Shown here: piece after piece, positions 1 through 6,263 of the stretch | Position numbering within the stretch: position 1 is the stretch's first letter | Layout: each line of letters opens with the position of its first letter | Source: Terriglobales bacterium | Lineage (GTDB): Bacteria; Acidobacteriota; Terriglobia; Terriglobales; Acidobacteriaceae | Length of the DNA stretch: 8,672 nt | Assembly: GCA_015655365.1 (NCBI GenBank) | Contig: JAATFE010000239.1 | Coordinates: 1 to 8,672 of the forward strand | Direction: 5' to 3' | The notes under the pieces: model-generated | The model's database searches: none | The model's input: only the letters and a program-made list of their open reading frames with translations | Told to the model about the DNA's origin: nothing | Position numbers and translations under genes: made by a program

Positions 1-1
1 A

Positions 2-409
2 TCAATGCGCCAGGAAATAAACCCCGATACACACCAGCACAGCGGCAGTCCACCGTCTCCGGTCCACATTCTCTTTAAGGAAGAATTTGGCGGCAATGGC
101 GTCAGTGACCAGCGTCAGCGAGGCCGATGCCGGAGCCACCAGGCTCAAATTCAGATGGTTCAAAGCAAATAACAGGGAAAAGAACGACAAAGCCAGAAAT
201 CCCACCCCCGCAAAGAACAGCGGGCAGGTGACGACGGCGCGAATGGCGCCCTTCATGCCAGCGCGGGCGCGAATGTCGTCCAGGTCGCCGATGGACTTCA
301 TGGCCGCTGCGGTCAATACTTCGCCGGCAGTCGAAGTCAGCACGATAGCGGCGACCATGGCTGTGGTGGTCCAAGGTCCGGGAGCGGTGGCAGGGAAGGG
401 AATCGTCAT
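2..409 (-). CDS. EamA/SMR-like half-size transporter, second subunit of a pair
   Basis: Predicted inner-membrane protein of 135 residues with four hydrophobic segments, at about residues 17-38, 58-80, 86-108 and 118-134. This is half of a ten-helix EamA (drug/metabolite) permease and the size of SMR or ArnE/ArnF subunits. Family-like features are the G-E pair in helix 1 (29-30), a small-residue-rich third helix (APASASLTLV, 93-102), and the closing pattern KEN....RRW followed by a Gly-Val-rich helix. The ATG overlaps the stop of the upstream transporter gene as ATGA, and a GAGGAG ribosome site lies 8 nt upstream, so translation is probably coupled. The TGA stop lies at the window edge, so the gene is complete. 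The two proteins share the helix-1 Gly-acidic feature and probably form a heterodimer. The substrate is unknown; ArnE/F relatives move lipid-linked sugars, SMR proteins export cations. Confidence 0.85.
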   Translation of the reverse strand: MTIPFPATAPGPWTTTAMVAAIVLTSTAGEVLTAAAMKSIGDLDDIRARAGMKGAIRAVVTCPLFFAGVGFLALSFFSLLFALNHLNLSLVAPASASLTLVTDAIAAKFFLKENVDRRRWTAAVLVCIGVYFLAH

Positions 410-858
410 CGTACTTGCTCCTCTTCCACGGCAACCGTCTCGTCCAGTTCAACCGGCGCGGCGGGTCTTTCCGTCAATGACGGTCCTTGCGCCACAAATC
501 CCACACCCAGCGTGATGAGCGCAATTCCCGCCCAGCGCTGCATCGAGATCGGCTCTTGCAGCCAGAAGCGTGCGAACAGCGCGACGATTACATTGCCCAA
601 AGCCGTAGCCGGCAGAACAAACGTGAGATCGGCCCACGACAAGGCCGTCAAATAGCTGGCGAAGAAGCCGATCAGCAGCGCGATTCCGACTGCGATCCAG
701 GGAGTGAAAACTGCGGCAATGAGTGTTGCGGGATGTTCCAGGCTGATGGCCGGTAATCTGGTCATGCCCCGCGACAGGCAGGTGTCGCCCAGCGGAGCGC
801 ATATCGAAACCAGTCCCAGAATCGTGTATTGCCACGCCGAAAGTTTGGGATGTGCCAT
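406..858 (-). CDS. EamA/SMR-like half-size transporter, first subunit of a pair
   Basis: Predicted inner-membrane protein of 150 residues with four hydrophobic segments, at about 10-28, 48-72, 77-100 and 107-124. Helix 1 ends with a G-D pair (24-25) that lines up with G-E in the downstream partner. The motif QEP.....W followed by a Gly-rich last helix is typical of the EamA repeat. Residues about 131-150 form a hydrophilic, strongly acidic tail that the partner lacks. The open frame extends upstream to 1251, but that part is Arg/Pro/Ser-rich, is unlike a membrane protein and overlaps the 3' end of the radical SAM gene, so the ATG at 858 is chosen. An AAGGAA lies 13 nt upstream, which is a rather long spacing. 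A possible promoter lies near 908-937. Role: one half of a heterodimeric small-molecule or lipid-precursor transporter; the substrate cannot be read from the sequence. Confidence 0.85.
   Translation of the reverse strand: MAHPKLSAWQYTILGLVSICAPLGDTCLSRGMTRLPAISLEHPATLIAAVFTPWIAVGIALLIGFFASYLTALSWADLTFVLPATALGNVIVALFARFWLQEPISMQRWAGIALITLGVGFVAQGPSLTERPAAPVELDETVAVEEEQVR
418..423 (-). promoter_or_regulatory. Ribosome binding site of the second EamA subunit
   Basis: Minus-strand GAGGAG lies 8 nt before the ATG at 409, inside the acidic-tail codons of the upstream gene. It is the strongest Shine-Dalgarno match I noticed among the starts in this window, and supports the ATGA overlap start. Confidence 0.75.
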
Positions 859-907
859 GAGAGTCTTGCGGTTCCTTCTTGAGACAGAAAGATAAATGGG
901 CGGACGC

Positions 908-937
908 TTTATAGCGGGACCAGAGTCGGCATGTCCC
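908..937 (-). promoter_or_regulatory. Possible sigma70-type promoter with an operator-like dyad for the EamA pair
   Basis: On the minus strand a -35-like GGGACA (932-937) and a -10-like TATAAA (908-913) are separated by 18 nt. This would give a leader of roughly 40 nt before the ATG at 858. A 6-bp inverted repeat, CGGGAC at 915-920 with GTCCCG at 933-938, covers the -35 and most of the spacer. The -10 itself lies in a short palindrome (CGCT TTAT AGCG, 905-916). The -35 matches only 4 of 6 bases, so this is a candidate, not a firm call. Confidence 0.3.
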
Positions 938-990
938 GAAAGCACAGCGTTCAAGTTGACGCGACCGTCAGGGAGCGGCGACCCTGCACG

Positions 991-1032
991 AGACCTAAAA
1001 GGACACAGAATCTCTGGTTCCGCTCTAGGTCT
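991..1032. repeat. Nested inverted repeat, possible RNA hairpin
   Basis: AGACCTA (991-997) and TAGGTCT (1026-1032) are perfect 7-bp arms separated by 28 nt. Inside, GGA..CAGA (1001-1009) pairs with TCTG..TCC (1013-1021) with a two-base internal mismatch. If the EamA transcript starts upstream of this point, the element would lie in its leader. I do not recognise it as a known riboswitch class. Confidence 0.45.
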
Positions 1033-1065
1033 TTGACTGCATGAATTCGTACCAGCGCTGGGTGC

Positions 1066-1091
1066 CCCAGGTCTCGCTTTTGAGACCTGGG
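1066..1091 (-). terminator. Strong hairpin after the radical SAM gene, probable terminator
   Basis: CCCAGGTCTC (1066-1075) and GAGACCTGGG (1082-1091) form a perfect 10-bp stem with a 6-nt loop, starting 12 nt beyond the TAA stop of the radical SAM gene. On the minus strand it is not followed by a U-run, so it is not a canonical intrinsic terminator. It could act as a Rho-assisted or 3'-end-protecting hairpin. Its arms share the GAGACCT core with the neighbouring inverted repeat. Confidence 0.5.
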
Positions 1092-1103
1092 ATAGTACGC
1101 GAT

Positions 1104-2585
1104 TTACGCGCCAGCGCTCGCCGGAGCTGGCGGGTCGGCCTGTTGGCCGCGTGCCGTCTTCACCATCTTGTTGCGTTGCGAGCGGAGCTTGAGGAACGAC
1201 TTGGCCTCGACGTAGAGTCTGCCCAGATCGCGATTCAAAAGCGCCTTCCAAACCACGCGCAAAGCCTGCTTCGGCCGGAAGAAGTACTCGTCGTAGAAGC
1301 GGTGCACCATTTCCAGCACGTAGTCGGCGGGCAGCCCCGGATACTCGATGTGCGCCAACTGGTGGCCGCCTTCATCGCTCATCGACGTGGCATTTGTCAT
1401 GAAGCCATTGGCCTTGACGTAGTCGTAAAGCTCGGTGCCGGGAAGCGCATGGGCAATGGAAACCTGGATGGTCTCCACGTCCAGCGACTTGGCAAAGTTG
1501 ATCGTGTTGCGGATCGACTCCTTGGTCTCGCCGGGCAGGCCCAGAACAAAGTCGCCGTGGACGGCCAGGCCGAGATCGTGGCAATCCTTGGCGAAGGCGC
1601 GCGCGCGTTCTACGGTCGCGCCCTTTTTGATGTTTTTCAGAATCTGGGGATCGCCCGACTCGAAGCCTACGATCAGCAGCCGGCAGCCGGCGTCCTTCAT
1701 GGCCTTCAAGGTCTCGCGGTCGGTGGTCACGCGTGAGGTGCAGCTCCAGGTGATCTTCAGCGGCTTCAGCTTCGCGCACAGTTCAACCGTCCGAGCCTTC
1801 TGGATGTTGAAGGTGTCGTCGTCGAAGAAGAACTCCTTCACTTCGGGGAAGTTCTTCTTGGCCCAGGCTAGTTCGGCGGCCACATCGTCCGTCGAGCGCT
1901 TGCGCCAGGCGTGTCCGCTCAGGGTTTGCGGCCACAGGCAGAATGTGCACTGCGCCGGGCAGCCGCGCGTGGAGTAAAGCGCGATGAAAGGATGTAGCAG
2001 GAAGGGCACGTTGTAGCGCGTCACATCCAGGTCGCGCTTGTAGACCTTCGTAGCCCACGGCATCGAGTCCAGATCTTCCAATTGCGGACGATCGGGGTTG
2101 TGAACGACCTTGCCGTCCACCTTGTAGCTGATGCCGAGGATCTCGTTGAGCGGCTTGCCTTGGGCAAACTCGACCACCGTGGCGTCGAACTCGCGGCGGC
2201 AAATAAAGTCCAGCGCCGGGCACTCGTTCAAGGCGCGGTCCGGGTCGGTGGTCACCGGGGGGCCGACAAAGGCAATGCGGATCGACGGATTGGCCTCTTT
2301 GATGGCCATGGCCAAATGCTGATCGCTCTTCCAGCCGATCGTCGAGGTGAACAGCACCAGGAACTCGTAATCCTTGCAGATCTTGATGGTTTCTTCCGCG
2401 GAGACGTGGTGGGGGGACGCGTCAAGCAAACGCGAACCTTCCAACTGTCCCGCCGGGTAGGTCAACCACACCGGATACCAGTAGGATTCAATCTCGCGCG
2501 TCGCCGGCCAGCGCGAGCTCGCGCCACCGTCAAAGTTCTCGAACGAGGGCGGGTTCAGAAACAGCGTCTTCAAAGGCATAGGCAT
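1104..2585 (-). CDS. hpnJ: B12-binding-type radical SAM protein, HpnJ-like (hopanoid cyclitol ether synthesis)
   Basis: Predicted cytosolic iron-sulfur enzyme of 493 residues. In known systems HpnJ acts with the glycosyltransferase HpnI and deacetylase HpnK to turn the amino sugar on bacteriohopanetetrol into the cyclitol ether group. Seen here: an N-terminal LFLNPPSFENFDGG stretch (8-21) and a B12-binding-like alpha/beta domain to about residue 150; the radical SAM cluster motif CxxxCxxC at C209, C213 and C216, followed by LWPQT; EFFFDDDTF (251-259); VGFESG (306-311); NIKKG (318-322); and LGLPGETKE (348-356). These match the HpnJ pattern I recall. The last 20 residues are a low-complexity Ala/Pro tail. 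Two starts compete. ATG 2585 has a -10-like TAGAAT 7 nt upstream (leaderless type); ATG 2579, two codons later, has GAAGGG 6 nt upstream. No hpnI, hpnK or other hopanoid gene is in view. It could instead be another B12-radical SAM enzyme, so function is less certain than family. Confidence 0.85.
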   Translation of the reverse strand: MPMPLKTLFLNPPSFENFDGGASSRWPATREIESYWYPVWLTYPAGQLEGSRLLDASPHHVSAEETIKICKDYEFLVLFTSTIGWKSDQHLAMAIKEANPSIRIAFVGPPVTTDPDRALNECPALDFICRREFDATVVEFAQGKPLNEILGISYKVDGKVVHNPDRPQLEDLDSMPWATKVYKRDLDVTRYNVPFLLHPFIALYSTRGCPAQCTFCLWPQTLSGHAWRKRSTDDVAAELAWAKKNFPEVKEFFFDDDTFNIQKARTVELCAKLKPLKITWSCTSRVTTDRETLKAMKDAGCRLLIVGFESGDPQILKNIKKGATVERARAFAKDCHDLGLAVHGDFVLGLPGETKESIRNTINFAKSLDVETIQVSIAHALPGTELYDYVKANGFMTNATSMSDEGGHQLAHIEYPGLPADYVLEMVHRFYDEYFFRPKQALRVVWKALLNRDLGRLYVEAKSFLKLRSQRNKMVKTARGQQADPPAPASAGA

Positions 2586-2598
2586 CCCTTCAATTCTA
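2586..2598 (-). promoter_or_regulatory. Overlapping -10-like and Shine-Dalgarno signals at the hpnJ start
   Basis: Minus-strand TGGTAGAAT ends at 2593 and resembles an extended -10 (TGnTAnAAT), 7 nt before ATG 2585. GAAGGG (2586-2591) directly abuts that ATG but sits 6 nt before ATG 2579. The signals imply either a leaderless start at 2585 or a Shine-Dalgarno start at 2579. Initiation from here would let hpnJ be transcribed apart from the efflux operon. Confidence 0.35.
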
Positions 2599-2621
2599 CC
2601 ATTCCGGCATTTTTCACAGCA

Positions 2622-2661
2622 TTTCTCCAGTTCGAGTGCTTTTTTGGCGCAACTGGAGAAA
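2622..2661. repeat. Perfect 11-bp inverted repeat between tolC-like and hpnJ genes
   Basis: TTTCTCCAGTT (2622-2632) and AACTGGAGAAA (2651-2661) are exact complements with an 18-nt spacer. On the plus-strand transcript the spacer could add a short GTGC/GCGC pairing with one G-U pair around a T6 run. The repeat lies 20 nt after the tolC-like stop and 36 nt before the hpnJ start. There is no U-run after it on the minus strand, so it could be a 3'-end hairpin of the efflux mRNA or a binding site for a dimeric regulator of hpnJ. Confidence 0.7.
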
Positions 2662-2680
2662 CGCTATCGGGATCGCCGGG

Positions 2681-4039
2681 CTACTTTGTTGTATGCAGTT
2701 CGTGCAGCCAGTCTTCCATATGGCCAAGGGCGCGCAAAAGGGTGAGCCGCGCTTTGCTCAGGTCGAACCCGGCGTCCAGCGATTCCTGGAATTTCTGGCG
2801 CTCGTCGATGTGGGCGAGTTGTTCGGCCTTGGGCGATAGTTGCGGCTGGGCGCCGGGACCGCTGCCGGAACCGTTTCCCAGTTCCAGTTGCGTCTCCACC
2901 GTCTTGATTTGCTCGTTCGCAATCTGCTGCTTCAGGCTCGCAATCTCCGCCATGGCATCCAGTTCGCGCAGGTTGCCGGTAAGCATCGCGATCTGAATAT
3001 CGTTTTGCCGCTCGGCCTGCTCGGCCTCGACCGTGGCGCGCAAAGCCTCTGCTGCCGACCCTTTGGCCTTGAAGTAATGGCCAATGTCGAAAACCGGAAC
3101 CTGAATCGCGAAGCCCGAACTGAAGTTGTTGGTCGGGATGGGCCTTGCATAGTAGGAGTCCGCGTCGTTCAACAGCTTGGTGCTGCGGCTGTATTGGGCG
3201 TTGAAGCTGATCTGGGGAATGAGCCCGTACTCCGAGTCGCCGCGCGCCGCCTTTTGTTTTGACAGGGCGAGCATCCGCGCGGATTTCAAGCCGAAGGTGC
3301 TGTGTTGGGCCTCGTCCGCGCGGACCTGCGGTATTTCGGGTATCGAGGTGTGATCCGGCGTAATGGAGCCAACCGGGAGCCCGGTCAATACGGCGAGTTG
3401 TTTGGACAAGATCGCGGCGCGTGTCTTCAGGTGCAGACCCTTGAGCTTCAGTTCTGCGGTCGTCAGTTGCGCCTGCAGCAGATCGCTCAGCGGGTCGACC
3501 CCCGCCTCGGCGCGATCCTGCTCGATCTTGACCAACCGATCCGCAAACCCCTCTTGGACGCGTTCGGCCTCCAGTTCGCGGTCGACGATGTCCAATTCAA
3601 TATAAGTAGTCGAGGCGTTCAGGGCCACTTGCTCTCGGGCATCCTTCAGGTTGAGCGAGGCGGCTCTGAGTCCGGCGCGGGCCGCATCAACAAATTGCTT
3701 CTGAGGGAGATTGAAGACCATCGACTGGATGGTGCCATTCAAGATCGACGGCGTGCCGCCGGAGAAGCCGACCGTGGGAAATGCGGGAAGCCCGGATCCG
3801 AATACCAGGCTCGGCAAATATGCGTCCTTGGTCTCGCTCAACGATGCTTGCGCCTTCATCACATCGGCCTGAGCCAGCTTTACTTGGCCGCTGTTGCGCT
3901 GGGCCAGGTCCACCACCGTGGTCAGCGAAACTTGTGCCTGCATCGCGGCAGGCGTAAGCCCGAGCGCCACTCCCGTAAGAAGGGCGGCCCAGGCTGTGTG
4001 CGGATTACGTCTTGCTTTCACGTCAGATCGTCCGGTCAA
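2681..4039 (-). CDS. TolC-family outer-membrane efflux protein
   Basis: Outer-membrane channel subunit of a tripartite exporter, 452 residues and normal for the family (about 420-490). A signal peptide is clear: basic start (KARR, 8-11), hydrophobic stretch (about 17-32) and likely cleavage near residue 35 (MQA-QV). Two TolC repeats follow, with long helical segments rich in Ala, Leu, Gln and Glu at about 41-80, 115-215 and 260-400. The start is a TTG at 4039 that overlaps the upstream TGA as TTGA. AGGA 9 nt before it supports this choice. A GTG at 4021, six codons in, would also give a good signal peptide but has only a weak ribosome site. A Gly/Ser/Pro-rich linker (SGSGPG) interrupts the last helical region. 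It is the third gene of the adaptor-TPR-TolC operon. The substrate is unknown. Confidence 0.9.
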   Translation of the reverse strand: MTGRSDVKARRNPHTAWAALLTGVALGLTPAAMQAQVSLTTVVDLAQRNSGQVKLAQADVMKAQASLSETKDAYLPSLVFGSGLPAFPTVGFSGGTPSILNGTIQSMVFNLPQKQFVDAARAGLRAASLNLKDAREQVALNASTTYIELDIVDRELEAERVQEGFADRLVKIEQDRAEAGVDPLSDLLQAQLTTAELKLKGLHLKTRAAILSKQLAVLTGLPVGSITPDHTSIPEIPQVRADEAQHSTFGLKSARMLALSKQKAARGDSEYGLIPQISFNAQYSRSTKLLNDADSYYARPIPTNNFSSGFAIQVPVFDIGHYFKAKGSAAEALRATVEAEQAERQNDIQIAMLTGNLRELDAMAEIASLKQQIANEQIKTVETQLELGNGSGSGPGAQPQLSPKAEQLAHIDERQKFQESLDAGFDLSKARLTLLRALGHMEDWLHELHTTK

Positions 4040-5028
4040 TGCTTGGAATCCTGTGCGGGTTTGTATCCATGGGCCAGCGCCAGCGCCGCTGCCCGTTCCC
4101 GTTTTGCGGCCGCGCCGTCGCCGAGTTGTTCCTTCAAACGAGCCAGCCGAAGATGCGCGACAAACGCCGGCGCTTCTTCCGTCTTGACTGGACCTGCCAA
4201 ATAATCCTCGAGCATTTTGGCGGCCAGCGCCGGTTCGCGGTTGGCCTTGGTCAGCGTCGATGCGCCGTTATACAATGCAACCCCGGAGTGCTTGTCTCGT
4301 TGTGCCGCTCCAATTCCGCTCTGCACTGCCGAAACCATCTCCGTCCAACGCTCGTGCCGGCGATAGAAGCTGGCCAGCGTCATCCATTGAAATGCCGGGT
4401 GTCCGCTGACCGTAATCGCCTGCTTGAACTCCCGCTCCGCCGTGCCAAAATCCTTGCGCTGCTCGGCAATCCGGGCTCGCAGTTCGTGGGCGCGAGCCAC
4501 ATCCACTTTGTCCAGTTGCGCCGCAACGCCCTCTGCCTTGCCTGTTCCGCCGCCCACCACTCCGGGCGCGTCATAGTAGAACTCGCCCAGGTCCGCCAGT
4601 GCTTCGGCGTTGCGCGGATTCAGCCGGACCGCTTCTTCAAACTCCATCCGCACCCGTTTGCCCAGCGAATAGGCGCTCATGAACGATGCCCGGTCCGCCC
4701 TCTCGCCCAGCGCGCGTCCCAGCCACAGATGATAGCCGGAGTTCTGTCCGTCCAGCCTCACTGCTTCCTGGCACTCGCTGGCCGCGGCGTCCCATTGCTC
4801 CAGCGTGTACTGCACGCGGCATCTCAGGTTGTGTGCTTCGGCCAGCTCCGGACCTGTCTGGGAAACTGCACTGAGCAGCGTCAGAGCCTTGTCCGCCTCG
4901 CCGGCCTGGAGCGCTGCGTTGGCCTGGACCAGCGGATCCCGCGGAGCCTCAGCCAAAGCCGCAATCCCCAAGGTCGTTGCAAGCGCAAGCGCCGGCACCA
5001 GTCGACCTGCGATGTTCAGCGTCCTCAC
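4036..5028 (-). CDS. Secreted TPR-repeat protein in the efflux operon
   Basis: Periplasmic TPR protein of 330 residues, function unknown. An N-terminal signal peptide (1-27: positive start, hydrophobic 8-25, likely cleavage after an Ala near 26-28) is followed by helical repeats. Recognisable TPR-like units include 32-58, 61-94, 127-152, 178-206 and 210-240; the stretch EEAVRLNPRNAEALADLGEF (131-150) is a textbook TPR junction. A Gly-rich loop, APGVVGGG (154-161), breaks the series; similar loops occur in other secreted TPR proteins. The GTG start at 5028 overlaps the adaptor stop as GTGA, with AAGG 7 nt upstream; the stop overlaps the next start as TTGA. Being tightly placed between the adaptor and channel genes suggests a role as scaffold or assembly factor for the exporter, which is inference. 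Confidence 0.85.
   Translation of the reverse strand: MRTLNIAGRLVPALALATTLGIAALAEAPRDPLVQANAALQAGEADKALTLLSAVSQTGPELAEAHNLRCRVQYTLEQWDAAASECQEAVRLDGQNSGYHLWLGRALGERADRASFMSAYSLGKRVRMEFEEAVRLNPRNAEALADLGEFYYDAPGVVGGGTGKAEGVAAQLDKVDVARAHELRARIAEQRKDFGTAEREFKQAITVSGHPAFQWMTLASFYRRHERWTEMVSAVQSGIGAAQRDKHSGVALYNGASTLTKANREPALAAKMLEDYLAGPVKTEEAPAFVAHLRLARLKEQLGDGAAAKRERAAALALAHGYKPAQDSKH
4049..4052 (-). promoter_or_regulatory. Ribosome binding site deciding the TTG start of the TolC-like gene
   Basis: Minus-strand AGGA lies 9 nt before the TTG at 4039. It favours the TTG that overlaps the preceding TGA over the in-frame GTG at 4021, which has no better than a weak GGACGA. Confidence 0.5.
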
Positions 5029-6263
5029 CGCACAACCTTGATCGGAACGCCTTCCTGCAAGGGCTGTCCGTTGGCTGTCCCAATAGCCACCGTATCTCCT
5101 TCTTTGAGTCCGGAGAGAATGGCTACCTGGATGAGGTTGATGGTTCCAATGGTGACTGGGGTGCGCACCAGTTCGTCATTCACAATCTTGTAGACGTAAG
5201 ACTTTCCGTTCTCCGAGTGCAGCGCCTCGCGCGGTACGTTCAAGGCGTTTTCCTCGCGAGAAGTCGTCACCTTCACGGTCACGTTAGTGTCTGGCAATAG
5301 GTCGGCGTCCACGTCGTCGATCTGGATCAGCACTTCGCCCACCGTCCGCGTGCCATAGGTAATCACCGTAATTGGCGTGCGCACAATATGCCCGTGCCAA
5401 AAGTGGAGTGGCTTGGCGTCCCAGTTGATCAGGGTCTTTTGTCCTACGGCCAGACGCCCAATCTCCGGCTCGTCGAAATAGGCTCTCACCCGCTCGTGCC
5501 GCAGATCCGCCATCTGCATCAGCAGCTTGCCCTCATCCGCAAACTCCGTCGGTCCGGCGTTCCTGCTATAGATGGTCCCGGCGATTGGGGCTCGGATCGA
5601 TAACTGTGTCAGCACTTGCCGCGCTGCCGCCAAATTGGCTTCCGCTTCGGTCAGCATGGCCTGTGCCCGCGCTACCTCGGCCCCGGAATAGCGGCTGTGA
5701 ACGCCAAGTTCGGAAGCATGAAGGTTGGCTTCAGCCGTATCCAGCCGCTGCCGGGCAGATGACACCTCGCTCTGCGAAGCCGCTCCGGAGGCTTTCAGCT
5801 TGGTCAGTGCTTCCAGATCCCGCCGCGCCTGGTCCCGCTCTAGCGTGGCACGGGTCATGTCGCCCGCCGCCGCCTGGCGCTCTTGCTGGGTTCCGTTGTG
5901 GGTTGCTGCTTCCACCGCTGCCTGGGCTGTCTTGACCCCGCTCTCGGCGCTGGCCACCCTGGCTTGCGCCTCCACATCGTTCAGCGCCAGCAACAGTTTG
6001 CCCGCTGGCACCGTGTCTCCCGGCTGCACGTAAACCGCTTTCACGCTGGTAGCGACAGGGCTATGGAACTCGTAATTCACTTCTGGTTCTACGCGGCCAT
6101 TGGAGCTTACCGTGTTCACCAGTTCCTCGCGGCCCACCTGCACTGCGCGTACAGGAAGACGATCCCGCATAAGAGACCGCGCCGCAAAGAAGACGATGAT
6201 GAGTACTACCACCGCACCCAGCCAAATCCAGAGCCGGCTCAATTGCTTTTTGTCTTCAATCAT
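5025..6263 (-). CDS. HlyD/RND-type membrane-fusion (periplasmic adaptor) protein
   Basis: Adaptor subunit linking an inner-membrane pump to a TolC channel, 412 residues. Residues 11-29 form a single N-terminal membrane anchor after a charged start. A first half-lipoyl segment (about 61-96, with VKAVYVQPGDTVPAGKLLL) leads into a long coiled-coil hairpin (about 97-220, rich in Ala, Glu, Gln and Arg). The second half-lipoyl segment follows, with the hallmark IRAPIAGTI (223-231). The beta-barrel domain covers about 255-335 and a membrane-proximal domain the rest, with GLKEGDTVAIG (385-395). The coiled coil is long enough to meet a TolC channel, which is encoded two genes downstream. No RND, MacB-type or MFS pump gene lies in the operon. 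ATG at 6263 has no Shine-Dalgarno match; a -10-like TATACT at 6280-6285 implies a very short leader. Confidence 0.92.
   Translation of the reverse strand: MIEDKKQLSRLWIWLGAVVVLIIVFFAARSLMRDRLPVRAVQVGREELVNTVSSNGRVEPEVNYEFHSPVATSVKAVYVQPGDTVPAGKLLLALNDVEAQARVASAESGVKTAQAAVEAATHNGTQQERQAAAGDMTRATLERDQARRDLEALTKLKASGAASQSEVSSARQRLDTAEANLHASELGVHSRYSGAEVARAQAMLTEAEANLAAARQVLTQLSIRAPIAGTIYSRNAGPTEFADEGKLLMQMADLRHERVRAYFDEPEIGRLAVGQKTLINWDAKPLHFWHGHIVRTPITVITYGTRTVGEVLIQIDDVDADLLPDTNVTVKVTTSREENALNVPREALHSENGKSYVYKIVNDELVRTPVTIGTINLIQVAILSGLKEGDTVAIGTANGQPLQEGVPIKVVR

Larger units (their letters stand above)
859..1103. other. 245-bp non-coding gap rich in inverted repeats
   Basis: No credible gene lies in this gap between the radical SAM gene and the EamA pair. 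It holds a candidate promoter (908-937), a nested hairpin (991-1032) and a strong 10-bp hairpin (1066-1091). The 7-mer GAGACCT or its complement, or a 6-7 base piece of it, recurs four times at 990-996, 1027-1032, 1069-1075 and 1082-1088. A short perfect palindrome, CCAGCGCTGG, sits at 1052-1061. Confidence 0.7.

Noticed and set aside
859..1060. Guanidine (ykkC-type) riboswitch before the small transporter pair
   Set aside because: Such riboswitches often precede SMR genes, and fragments such as CTGGTCC occur here, but the conserved core segments are not present in the right order.
1109..1132. Inverted repeat CGCCAGC/GCTGGCG
   Set aside because: It falls in the Ala/Pro-rich last codons of hpnJ, where GC-rich repeats arise easily from codon use; the hairpin just beyond the stop is the better candidate for a 3'-end signal.
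859..1251. Upstream extension of the first EamA gene as a long open frame to 1251
   Set aside because: The added 131 residues are Arg/Ser/Pro-rich, are unlike a membrane protein and overlap the end of the radical SAM gene; the ATG at 858 gives a normal-sized protein.
2082..2996. Long plus-strand open frame antisense to hpnJ and the TolC-like gene
   Set aside because: It spans the ends of two well-supported genes and the inverted repeat, and its translation shows no domain pattern; it is a high-GC shadow frame.
4012..5193. Long plus-strand open frame of 393 codons antisense to the TPR gene
   Set aside because: Its protein is Arg/His/Gln/Cys-rich with no domain pattern, typical of the complement of a GC-rich gene; the opposite strand encodes clear TPR repeats.
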